From the NCBI GenBank assembly GCA_025618425.1, contig CM046851.1, positions 30,547,754 to 30,611,753 of the forward strand: a stretch of DNA of 64,000 nt. The letters run 5' to 3'. The DNA comes from Heliocidaris tuberculata. Lineage: Eukaryota > Echinodermata > Echinoidea > Camarodonta > Echinometridae. Below the pieces are notes generated by a model that searched no databases, had not been told where the DNA came from, and saw only the letters and a program-made list of their open reading frames with translations. Every line of letters starts with the position of its first letter. The stretch's first letter is position 1. Positions 1 through 12,558 of the stretch are shown piece by piece. Made by a program: the position numbers and the translations under genes.

Positions 1-745
1 GAATAACATATTAAAAGTCTAAGAAATTCGGACCTTCGGAAATTGGTCATTTTCAAAATGGCGTCCAAGATGGTCGCCAGTACTGTAGCTATAAATCAGG
101 ATTATTAGGTTACGGGATATATACAAAAAGGATTAAATTTGCTATATATATTGACGACAAGACCTAAAATGGCCACCATTTTGTTATCCAAGATGGCTGC
201 CAGCACCTAAACATATCATAATAATTTTATCATATTCGTCCTATAGAGATATCATTTTGGCGTCTATACCTAGCTTTCGATAGTCAAGAAATCAATTTCA
301 GACCACTTGAAATGGTGATCGGGAAACCAGAAATCCAAGATGGCGCACAAGATTGATGTCAATGTCCAAATAATATTTAGTCTTACATAATGATAAAATT
401 TCCACGTTCTTTGGACGAAAGAGTTTGGATAAGGGTAATGTTTCGAGTGTTGTAAATCTGAATACACGATCCATGACTGTATAGCTACCTAATAATACTG
501 GAGGCAATCTTGAATGTCATAATGGTGAATATCTTGGATACCATCAAGTCTACCAAATTATTTCAATTTCCCCTTTCCCCTTGTATTATACCGGCCCATA
601 CTTTACTACCCTTTTTAATGCCATCTTATATTTTGTATGATTCCCGTCTTAATTGCACATGATTTGTAGGTAAGGTTTTCAGGGTTACCACCATTTATTC
701 CTGTCTTTTCCTAGAAAACAATTCAATTGATCTAATAAAGATATA
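1..745. other. 3' flank of the gene, no gene seen
   Basis: AT-rich DNA with three short CAAGATGGC motifs (near 67, 190 and 337) but no coding signal. The LINE homology starts at 746. Confidence 0.4.
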
Positions 746-1983
746 TGATTAACAACATTGTGACACGTCTCTTGATCCAAGTACCTTCTGATGCGATTTA
801 AGTTATATACTTACCAATTTAGGGAGCGACATAATTGGGTGACATGGTCAGACATTTTCATCTCCCCATCAAACACAACACCAAGGTTTCTAATCGTGGA
901 GGAAATTGGGATGTTCTGATCACCAATGGAAAAGGAAAGGTTATTGAGACGAGTCAAATGGCTTTGTGACGCCGCAATGAAAAACTCTGTTTTGGCAGAA
1001 TTTAAAGGTCATGTAAAGTTTTGGTAAGCCCTCAAAAATTGTTCGTCAAATTTCTTAAATTTTTGTTGATAAATAGCAAGATACTAGCAATACTAAGACA
1101 CTGTGAAGATTTCGCCTCCTAAAGTTTAATATTAAACAAATAAGAGGCAAAAACTAATTTATGTGCCGGGACAGGCACATAAAATCCCAACAAAGGCAGC
1201 ATGTGCTATACACTGTACACACGCATGTAAAACCAATGATGAGTGCACACAGTGCACACATGCTGTCTCTGTGCTGTCTCTGTGCGAAGCCCCAAGATTG
1301 CTGTGCGGGGAGCCGTCGGGGTGGAAGGGTCCTAGCATAATGGCAGTGATCAAGCATTCCTTACAGATAATTACACTGAAATTCACCAGAAATCATAGAT
1401 GGAATACCAAATGATCTCTTACAGACATCTTTTGATACAAGGAGAACAACATGAGACTATATTTAACATATTTCTTTCCAATTTTCTTTTTGCTACCAAT
1501 ACTGTACATGAGCTTTAACTTCAACTTATTCATGATAAGCCACGATTGTAAGTATGCTAGGCACTTGGAGAGACGGAAATATGCACATGCTGCATCCCTT
1601 GGCTTGATAGGATCAAATATGGTAAACATCTGAATATCATCCGCGTATACATGATATTGAATTGAATGCTGAGTTATGATGTTTCCTATATATATATACA
1701 AGTAACAACTGCCGTCCAATAATGGACCCTTGTGGTATCCCAAATTTCATATATTGATCACTTGAGAATGATCCCTTGACTTGAACCCTACTAGACCTGT
1801 TACTAAGATACGATCGAAACCAGGATAGAACTTTATCGCCTAGGCCAAAGTCCTCAGCTAATCTAAGTGAAAGAATGGTATGGTCCACTATATCAAAGGC
1901 AGTTTTCTTTTGGTTGTACAGGAGCGCATTCAGGATTGTAAGAAGGGGGGAAGAAATATTTGAAAACCGCAAGATTTACTGAA
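746..1983 (-). mobile_element. CR1/Jockey-like LINE fragment interrupted by a MITE
   Basis: Minus-strand coding matches the LINE at 56600: WFRSYLSNRSSRVQVKGSF and GIPQGSIIG on 1972-1740, then YADDIQMFT and SWLIMNKLKL to 1515. It then resumes at 1005 with the part equivalent to FIAASQSHLTRLNNLSFSI and ends near 746. Several frameshifts; a dead copy. Confidence 0.85.
1006..1513 (+). mobile_element. MITE with TTTAA/TTAA target duplication, copy 1
   Basis: 508 bp bounded by AGGTCATGTA on the left and TACATGAGC on the right (imperfect inverted ends), flanked on both sides by TTTAA. The LINE at 56600 shows the empty site (AATTTAACTTC in complement). No coding capacity. TTAA targets are typical of piggyBac-type transposons. 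Confidence 0.8.
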
Positions 1984-2575
1984 TTTCTGAGTTAAGAAAT
2001 TTCAATGATATACTGTACATATAATTTATCGAGGAAATGATTGTGTACTCAAATGAATGAATTGATGATAATGATGATGATGATGAAGATGATAAACAAC
2101 ATTTTTAGAGGCGCCGTGTGCATCATTCAAAGGGGCAGAATAGTATTCATTTGAAGATGCCAATAACCAAGGTAAAATTAGTGGAACATAATAAATAATG
2201 GGTATAATTATGTTTAAGAGCCTAGGACAAATAAACAAAACAAAGCGATCAAACGGCAATTTTGTCTTGCAGTTCAAGTCAATCTTTATTTTCATTAAAT
2301 TTGATTGTGTCTAGAATATGAAATTAATCTTTCAATCTTATAATTTGTTTTACCAGATTCGACTATACGTAACTTAAGTACTCGTAGCATGCCCTTCCGT
2401 TTCAATGTATATGTTTATGATCCGTTTTTCATCTGTATTTTTCTCAATACATTCATCTTTTTTTCTCTCTCATGCTGCTCATTTTCTCACTTTTAAAAAA
2501 CATCAAAATTCATTAGTAGTGCTAAAGTAAGCGTGTCTTTCCTTTTAATAATTATATGGATTGTAACCATTTTTG

Positions 2576-2876
2576 CACTGTAAAAAATAACTGTAAAACT
2601 ACAGGTTTTTTTAGCCCTTGAAATTACAAGTTATTGCCGTTATTTCAATTTTACAGTCTTTTCCTGTAAAACAACAGCAAGTTTGTTGGTTTACCGGAAA
2701 TCAGCATATATTTACATAATTTTATTGTAAATTTACATAATTTTATTGTAAATATATGCTGATTTCCGGTAAAAAAAAACAACAAAAAACAAAAAAACAC
2801 TGTGGAAAAACGGGCATTCCCGGCATCCTGACTGCCAGGAAATTCCCGTGAAAAAACAACAAAATTTTTTACAGTG
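2576..2876. mobile_element. MITE with CACTGTAAAAAA termini, copy 1
   Basis: 301 bp with inverted ends CACTGTAAAAAA and TTTTTTACAGTG. It contains an internal palindrome around 2690-2775 (GGAAATCAGCATATATTTAC and its complement). No ORF. Confidence 0.7.
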
Positions 2877-3055
2877 TGATTTCAATCAGGGGTCCATGAA
2901 ATAGAAGCCATGCTTTCTTAATAGACCACTCCACTCTAGATCATACCAACTGTTTTATTACTGTGAATCACACCTAAGTCTATTGAATTGTGATTTGTTA
3001 TATCTATGTCAGCGTATATTATACTTGTTACGTTCTTGTTCTTTATTTTGATATA

Positions 3056-4100
3056 GAGTGCGTCCCTAAACACTAAAACAAAGGGTTACTGTGACCCGAC
3101 TATGTGCTTTATGACAATGTTTATCTATTTTCCATAAAGTAGAAGTATTATGCTTTCGGATGATACCTTAATGGCGTTAATCCGTACATGCTTTAACGAG
3201 CCGCACCATTTTTGAAATAACTTGTCAAAACCCAGTTTTGCCAGATTTTGGTAAAACCATGAACAAGTCAATAGGATCACAAGCGAACATGACCTGAAGG
3301 GTTAGGGTTAAGGAAACATGAACTTTAAAACCTGGTGAGAAGAGTGTTTTCATGGCTTCTTTTATTAATGAGGATGATGATAATGCCCGCATCATAAAAT
3401 ATAGGATGGTTGATTTAAACAAATCCAGTGAAATGGTATATTCAAGCATTATGAACAGCGATTTTTGCATTTGTTCAGAACTGCTACTTCTTTTTAGAAC
3501 TAAGCGGACAGCAAGATATTTTCATTAAAAAAAAAAAAAACAAATAAGGGGCACCTTCCATTGTCTTCAAATCGAAAAGTATGGTACAAAGAGCATATAA
3601 TGCAGAAAGAATATCAAGATCTTTTTTTCATTTTCCATCTCAGGAGGGGCACCTTTTCCATAAGAAGAGGGGCAGTTTTTCATCTTTCGAGGGAAATTTA
3701 TTGATTTTGGAAAATCTGGGGGCGTACGCCATTTCCACCACAATTGGCATTGGCCTATGTTTTATGTTAATTCTGATTGAATGCATATCATCACACAATT
3801 GGAATCTGGTGTATTATCTTTAAATCTTACATTTCCCTTAGGTCATGCTTACATCATGTACATGTGATACTAACGTTTTAACAGTTTTACTGAAATCTGG
3901 CACAAATTTAAACATGCCACTTTAAAAAAAAATCGTGCTCTGTGAAGCGTGTATGGATTAATGCCATCTATGTATCATTTGAAAGAATATTACTTCTACC
4001 TTATGAAAAACAAAGAATTATATTCATAAAGCTTATAGCCTGTTTACAATAACCCTTTGTTCAAGTTTTCGAGTTTCTTTTTTTTTTCTGGGACGCACTG
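3056..4100. mobile_element. Mariner-type MITE, copy 1
   Basis: Ends GAGTGCGTCCC and GGGACGCACTG, flanked by TA on both sides. Subterminal AAACAAAGGGTTA is repeated inverted at the right end (TAACCCTTTGTT). Internal arms 3060-3310 and 3850-4100 are roughly inverted. No transposase frame seen. Confidence 0.75.
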
Positions 4101-5004
4101 TATATTGCTTGGTAAAAATTGTGAAAGACAAAGGTTGCAATAAGAATTTGAAACTATGAAATTAAATCTTGTTTGATTTACATACTTATTACATTTAAAG
4201 TTAAATCATTGAATCGATATGTATACTTATATTGAATACTGAAACAAATCAAATCTTGTCCGAGAACAAAATGACAAGAAAAGTAGAATGATTGAAAGCA
4301 TTCTTGAATAAATATAAAATCTTATTATCATCATAACGAAATCACATTACAATCACACTGTTCTGTGTCACATCTAAAGTGTATTTACCTGTGACAATAT
4401 CGATGTCACACAAATATACATTTTGGATATGTCATCTTACTGATATATCATCCTGATGAATTAGTTCAACAGTCTGAATGCAGTACTGAAATGACTGACT
4501 CTGTTAACTCTATATCTTCTACTTATTTCTTACCCATTCTTTTTCTGACTAACAATCAATATCAATCACTCATTCCGTAGGGGAGTAAACATAATTATAA
4601 AGATATTATACAACAATTTTGTTAAAACAGTTTAATATAAAATATTAGGATTGCATCGGCTGCATAAAAATTTACAATATAAACTTGAAAAATTGATGGT
4701 GCATCACGGAAAACGTTTCGGTGGATAATCAGAATTCTTCCCTTGACAAGATTGTTGTCAAAACTCTCCCTAGATGTAGCAGTCGCTGAAGGAGTCGACC
4801 AGGGTGAAGGGGAGGGAGGGGGGGGGGGGGGGGGTTAGGTGAAACTTGTCGCCCATATTTATATTTTCTCACACATTTCGGAATTAAAGAAAAAGGTTGC
4901 TCGTTCGAAAAAAAAAAATTGTCGTACCTTCTAAAGCCAAAAATTAAGTTTCCGACATTATTTTGTTGTCCTTGTCAGAAAATTCAAAGATCTGATGAAC
5001 ATAT
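4101..5004. other. Region beyond the 3' UTR, no gene seen
   Basis: AT-rich non-coding DNA with a G run at 4819-4833. Confidence 0.4.
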
Positions 5005-5010
5005 TTTATT
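5005..5010 (-). terminator. Possible polyadenylation signal AATAAA
   Basis: AATAAA on the minus strand about 105 bp past the stop codon of the ADAMTS-like gene. It is the nearest canonical hexamer I noticed; in AT-rich DNA such hexamers are common, so this is only a candidate. Confidence 0.35.
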
Positions 5011-5114
5011 TGGTTTAGTGACAGAAAGTGACACATAGCTTATCCTCTAATTTTTAACCCCCACTATCATTCAAGATAATCCAGCGCTATGCCCCTCTAG
5101 ATCTCTCCATGATT

Positions 5115-5135
5115 TCAGGAGTATTTGCCACGAGC
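5115..5135 (-). CDS. Exon 43: terminal coding exon, ARGKYS stop
   Basis: A strong acceptor (TTTTTCTTACAG) is followed by six codons and TGA at 5117-5115. Phase 0 matches exon 42. The 3' UTR continues leftwards. Confidence 0.7.
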   Translation of the reverse strand, partial: ARGKYS

Positions 5136-8100
5136 CTGTAAGAAAAACAGCGGTTAGAGAGAATAATTTGATAGAGTTAAATATATCAGCTCACCCTTAT
5201 TGTATGTAACTCTACCACAGTCTTGATTTATTCACATAAGGTACAATATATTTACTATTTCTCCTCATTATTATTTTATTGTAGAATGATAATAAATGTA
5301 AATTTGACTACTAGGGCTCGGCATTGAAAAGAATACAAGGGGAAATTGACCCCCAAATTGGCTAAAATTGTGCATGAAAATATACCGCTCACTTGTTACC
5401 ATGTATATAGCTGTGATGTTATGGCAGAGACACTGACATGCTATTTATGTTAATAATACTAATTTTACTTGTCTTTCCTTTGGTGGAAAATTGTGGAAAA
5501 TGGAAATAGAATAGTATTGATTTGATATGATTTCGATTTGATTTTATTTACCGAATATAAACACATATAAATAATAATATACATGACGATATGAAAAATA
5601 ATATCGGTAGGATCACACTGCTCAGATGTGCTACAGAGGGGTCCTATTGATAAAAATAAACGAGAGAACGTATCACAAACATAGTACTACAACATACCAA
5701 ATATTGTTTACTTCAGTATGCCCCATCCACCCAAAAGTAAACCACAGCACCCCATCCACCCTATTAGTCATCGGTGCTATATAGATACTTTAATCTTTTA
5801 AAGGGAAATACATTTCGACGTATGTTAATTTATTGCCCTCATGAATTCATTTTAGAACGAATTAGGTTAAGATTGCACTGTTAAAATGAATATATTTCAG
5901 CTTACCGATCCGTTCTTGCCTGTGGCAAGGTAGCCGCGAATAAATCCACGATTGTCATATGCCTATAAGAAGAGGAAACAATAATTCAAAAAAGAAGTTT
6001 CAGAATTAGAATACACTATGATTCGGTAACCCAACCTATAATACGAAATATTCGTTTTGCACAGTAAAAAAAGTCTTGCGCCGTGCGTCAAAAATTCACT
6101 TTTTTGAGAATTATCAGGTTATTACTGCATGAAATATCGATGCATTATGTACAAAATATTTTAAGTCTAGCTTCTCTATCTTTCAGTCACGATTCACGTA
6201 ATTTTGTGAGATGGCTTCAGTTACCATGGTTACGAAAACCACAAACTTGATGAAGGAATTGATATATATATATACGTTTATCGCCATTCGTCCAAAATAT
6301 ATTTTTTCTTTTAAATTTCGGTAGCAGTTAATGTATGCTTGTACTGTACCAGATTCATAGATATTGCTGTATGAACTGAAACTTGACTCACCCCTGAGTA
6401 GTAAGCCCCATCATCGAAGCCTGCTTTATGCATGGAACCCATCTCCATGTCGGACCGGTCATCGCCCATGGAAGAACGATATCCATTTTGTCCGTAGTCT
6501 GGCCGGATCTCCCTAATCATACCGACCTTGGTGGACGACATGGCTGCAAGCCTACGGCGGTACATCATCCGACGCATTGCAACGAGTGAACAGACAGAGA
6601 GGATGGTGATTAACAGGACGATGCTAACACTGCTGACGGCCAGACCGATTATGGTTCCATCGCTAAGACCATTTGCTACAATGAAGAAGTGTTAGGAATA
6701 GTGTTAACTTGTTTGATGAGAAACTTTCTGTACTAAAACATTCTGCCACATTCTTACATTTGATTTAAATGTTCCTAAATTATAAAATTATACATTTTTT
6801 TTCTTTTCTGTTACGATTAAAGTAATATCAATAGCATTAAACGAAACCTCAAACGTCCCTGCATACCCATTTCTAGAGAGTAAGTTATTTGCCCCCCCCC
6901 CCCCCCTCCCTCCTACGATTGGAAAATTACTCCATTCTGGTCATGCTCGTTGGTTGATTATAATTATGTCTGGTTATGCAAGATCTTTATCAAAATGATT
7001 TTTTTTTTCTCTCTCTTTCTTTATTTTCCCTTTGATTTATGTTTGATCTTGTTCTATTCATGCCGATCTTTTTTTAATTGTTTGTAAATATTATGATTAT
7101 ATTTTGATTGAATAAAACACACATAAAAAAGATTGTATATTAGTTTAACTTTAGTCACATTGTTACTTAAATTGTTTCTTTGGACAAAGATTTTGGTCGG
7201 AGAAGTTTGTCCGACCAATAATTCTATCAGACAAAAGCCTTGCTCAAAACAACAATGTTCTGTTTGGACGCTTATCAGTTGGAATGGAACATTCTAGCAG
7301 TATAGAGTATTAACTGAAAAACTAACCTTCACATTGAGTGCCTAGTTCTGATCCTGTAGGGGTTGTATCAGTATATCCTGGAAGACAGGTACAATAATAA
7401 CTACCCACGGTGTTTGTACACTCAGCATCCGGACTGCAATCATTCAGTGTACTGTTAGAACACTCGTCCTTATCTGAAGATGAAAGTATCAATTAAAGAA
7501 AGACTTTATAAGGAGCTAATCTCTCAATTACACTTTTTAAAGAAGAGAAAAAACTAACACATTCTATTCAAGTTTGTGAAAAATATAAAACATCATGGTA
7601 TCTTGAAGTACTGAAACAAAACCTAACAAATGTTATGAGTAGCAGTCAATTTGGCTATAACCATGTGAAAGAAAACTAACATTTTACAACATGATTTTCC
7701 AATACTGAAAAATGAATGCAGATGTATGCGTAATTCAACCACATAAGATTTCGAATCCTATTTGACATGCCATAATTAAAGACTATTGTACACACCAATT
7801 CAGCTTGCAGTAACGCAGTCATGTTTGAAACACAAAATTAGATTATCTCGGTCACACATAATCCAAAAAAGAACATAAATAGTGAGGAATCGAAAACCTC
7901 GTTAAAGCCCATTTAAAGTTTGGGTTAGCCTGCATGGCTGCAATCTATTGTAGTCTATTTCGTTACATTCCTTTGACTGCTGTTGATATGTAATAACATT
8001 CCCTCTCGTTTCAATCAACCGTTCAGTTATTCTATTTGCGTAAAATGAAGATTTCAATGAAATAAAAAGTGAAAATTTGTGTGTCATTAGGTGGTGATGG

Positions 8101-11100
8101 GATCACGTTTCCCCCCTTTTGTATCATTTTGTGTTTCTTCTCCCCTATTTTTTCTACTCCAGCCTTTAATGGATTTAGTGAAAGTCTTTTCTGAAATTTG
8201 TCTATTTCAGAAAGATGAATATGATACATTCTTTCTATTCTGACCTTGCTTTTAAATTGCTCCCTAAAGATACATATTATTTCATTAATATCTTCTTAAA
8301 GGGTCGGGGAATATCTTGACCATGTCTTATAAATTGATCTTTACCGAAAGCGACCGTTCTCGTTGGATCCACCGTAATCCCATATGTAGCATTATCATTT
8401 AAAAGATTCTCTGTAAACACCTCAGCCACTTCATCGGGTGTAGGGGTTTCCATGTCCGTAGCATTGTCTGCATTGTCGTACATGATGTCTGCGCTAATCT
8501 CGAGACTTCCTAATCGTATGGTGTTTATGGCGATGCCTACGAAGAGAATGCCATATCTTCGCCGGTATATACCAAAGAGCTGATAAAGAAATTGTGAGAA
8601 AAGAAATTGTAAATGCACAGATACTGTGTACCTGTCGTAAGATTCATAAAAAACGTTCAAATAGGAAGTTCTCTTAAACGAAAAAATATATATACATGTA
8701 TATAGAAAATATTCATCATCAAAATGTTAAATGCACTGAAACTCAACGTTCTCTTTAGATTATACAAAAGTTTTAAAAAAGACAACACGATAAAAACTAT
8801 TTTCGAAAAATCAACTCAAGGCAATTTCAAAAGCCTTGTCTGTCACCTTTAGAAATGTGCGAACATTACAATGGCGTATTACGTAATCTGAACCTGATTT
8901 CTATGGACTTTACAGTAGGCCTTTGAAATTGCCCTTGAGTTTATTTTTCGAAAGTAGTTTTTATTGTGTTAATATTCATTAACAAAAATTAATGAAAAGG
9001 GATCATAAAACTGAATCATTTTAGTGAAGTCTTGAAAACTTCAGTTCGTAATGACGTGTTATTTTATATACTTTCTTTTTGTTTAATTTCTTTTTCCAAA
9101 AACATAATCAATGCGATTTCTTTTGTTCCAGTAGTGTCCTATATTCCTTTTAATGTGAACTGGTAACTTTGTAGAGCCTTGTATAATCTGAGCTGCCTGG
9201 CCCTGCATGCTATCAGTGTATGTAATATGATGTATAAATGAAGCCCAGGGGGAAAAAAATGAACTTCAAAATCATCATGTGCTTGACAAAAGTAAACATA
9301 TAAAAGTGACCGGAAATGCCAGACTCATTTCCCCCCATAGACTGCAGTGTTAGACTGAAGTGTACCCCTACGGTTTCATAAATGGCAGTACTCAGTCATA
9401 GATATCTTGACAATAACATTGTATATTTGAAAACCTTTCTGTGGCTTGCTATTTATTTATCCTTCTGAACATCATTATACAAGACAGATATCAAAATTCA
9501 ACAATTTATTAAATCAAGCCTCCGCAAAGTTACCGATTCCCTTTAACATGTTTAAATGCTTTGCCATTAAACTTGTATCAAACTGAAGTTGGCACATCGC
9601 AAATGTCAAGGAATAAAAACTCATATTTTGGGGCAAATTTCATATTTCTTCACGTAATATCCTTTAAATATTTTTAAATTTGAATTCGATATACAACAGA
9701 GGCCATAAAATTTGCTTATATACAGATATATATATATATATATATCCTAAACCTAATAATGAGGAGAATAATGGCTGCAATACCCGGAAAACTGTCATCA
9801 ATCTCTCAGACTACACCTTAACGGACTGTGAGAAGAGTCTACTGGACAAAGGTCTATCATTTTGTCCATCGCAAAACTTAGATAAGGTAGAAATCTGTGC
9901 GGATGTTCATCGCTTCACTCAAAAAGTTCGGCGAACGGGGAGTTACACCAATGACATTACGGACAATGAGGAGAGCAATATCAGCGGTCCAGCTGAAGAA
10001 CCAACGGAGAAAGCTACACGCCGCGTACCAGCTAAGAAGGGCAAACCTACCAAACGTTGCGCCACGATACCATCTGGAAGGAACCCCTTTATTGACGCCT
10101 TTGTCAACAACGTAGAGAGTCACCTCGACAAACTACTCAAGTCTGCCATGGAACCCACACCATCGAACATCTCTAAAGGACAACGAGCAGCTATTCGCAG
10201 TCTACAGGAAAACGTTGACATCATCATCAAACCAGCCGATAAAGGTGGAGCGGCAACTGTGCAAAACAACGAGGACTACAAGGCTGAGGCAGCGAGGCAA
10301 CTTTCTGATTCTAAATTCTACACTCCCTTAGACGAGGATCCAACTGGTGTCTACTTCCAAGAAGCCAAAACTTTGTGTGACTCACTAAAGAATACTAACT
10401 CACTTGATGCTAAGTTGTTGGTACCACCCAAGCTTAAAATCAGTAAGTTGTACCTTCTTCCTAAGATTCATAAGTTACCATCTTTAGTGGCCAACAAGAC
10501 TGGAATCAAATCTGACGACAGTGAAGAGATAATCTATCTTACCAAAGAACACAAAATTATCCCTCCAGGTCGACCGATTGTTTCTAGCATAGGCTCACTT
10601 ACAGAGCCTATGTCGGCGTACATTGATAGCTATCTTAAACCAGAATTGGTACACATTGAGAGTTATGTAAAGGACACCACAGATTTCCTTAATCTACTTC
10701 CTCGATCTATCCATCCTAACAGCTTGCTGGTCACTATGGATGTAACTAGTCTGTACACAAACATCCCCCATTGGGATGGTATAGAAAGCATGAGAAGCTT
10801 CCTTACCAAACATGCACCTAAGGACACTCCTATCGATGATCTGACTAGATTAGCGGAATTTGTACTAAAACACAATTATTTCGTGTTTGACGGAAAATTC
10901 TTCCTGCAGAAACAAGGTACTGCAATGGGTACCAAATTTGCGCCTTCATATGCCTGCATATTCATGGCCATGCTTGAAGAAAATTTTCTTGCAAAATGCC
11001 AAAAGAAACCCGCTATGTATGTCAGATATATTGATGACATATTTATGATTTGGCCACATAGTGAACTCGAACTTGATTCTTTCTTCAATCGCTTTAATAC

Positions 11101-12509
11101 AGAACAATCCGGTATTAAATTCACAATCGAAAAATCAATAGAAGGAATCAATTTTCTTGACGTCACTATTACCAACAAGGAAGGCAAGCTTTCTACTACA
11201 GTGTACCACAAACCCACTGACAGTTTCTCCTACCTCCAGTACAGTAGCTTTCATCCTAAGCACTTAAAGACATCGATAGTATACAGCCAGATGTTACGTT
11301 ACAGACGGATCATTTCTAACGAACAAGAGTTCGCTCAAGAATCTCTGAAATTAGCGCGTCATTTCGTTGAAGCAGGATACCCTGTGGACTTGGTAGAAAC
11401 TTGCAGATTAAAGGCATTACATCGTGACAGGGCGCGTCTTTTGAGTGATCACAAGGGAAAATGTAAAACACAACGTAAAGTACTTGTGACTACATTTCAC
11501 CCAAAAGGTAGCTCCCTCGCGAAGAACATTCGCCGTGAATGGCCCATTCTCCAACAGGATCCTCAGTTGGTCCCCAAATTTGCTCTACCACCACTACACG
11601 CGCAAAGACAACCCAAAAATCTCCGTCGTTTACTGACTACCAATTTGAGCGGCTCTAATCGAGAGGGTAACAAACAATGCGGCAAAACAAGGTGTCAAAT
11701 ATGCAAGCACATGATTCTTGATCAAAGTATCAGGCTTTCTGAAAAATGCAGAATCAGACCCCCTCCATGTAACTGTGACGTAACGAATGCTGTGTATGCT
11801 ATCAAATGTGCTAAATGCCCGAATGCCCTGTACATAGGAGAAACTCTCAGATTTAGGGAGAGATTTAACAATCACAAGAGCAGCATTGCTTGCAACCTCC
11901 ATCACCCTGTGGCAGAACACTTCAATACAGCTGCACACTCAGTGAGCGACCTACAATGCTGTATTCTTAGAGACGGACTCGTGTCGTTTGAAGACCGACA
12001 CCTGTACGAAATCAAAATGATCGTAAAAAATGAGAGCTTCAGGAAGCCTGGCATGAACATAGACATGTCCTGGCTGACTAACTATACTTTCTTTCGTTAA
12101 TACTCCTTATATTCTATTGCCAGGCATCTACTCAAACACCGATTTGACGTTTCTATTATGACGTCTTATTTCCATTATGACGTTTTAGTAATTATAATGC
12201 TCTCGCTCACTTATCATGCGCCTTGCGCTTATAAGCGCCCCTTATATTTTTATACGCTTTGGGTCATAATCTACAAACATGTATTTCAATTGTGACGTCT
12301 TCGTGACGTTTTTAAGATATTTTTGAGCTGTAAAGCGTTTCCAAGACAATGCGCCCGGTTACTTATAAACTAATTGCGCATTGTTTTGGAAACGCTATGG
12401 ATACAATTTCGAAAGTTTGTCATTCACTTGAGAAAGACGGTGTGAGTACCGTCGAAAATTCGTGAGGAAATAAAGAAGTTGGATAAAAGCATGACATTTC
12501 TAACAGTTT

Positions 12510-12558
<49 letters not shown>

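Noticed and set aside
1163..1414. 83-codon plus-strand frame
   Set aside because: It lies entirely in the TTAA-type MITE; the second MITE copy does not preserve it cleanly.
12421..12475. Hammerhead-like hairpin after the first Penelope-like ORF (GACGGT...ACCGTC then GAAAA)
   Set aside because: The hairpin and GAAA are present but the CTGANGA box is not matched (CTTGAGAA), so I do not call a ribozyme.
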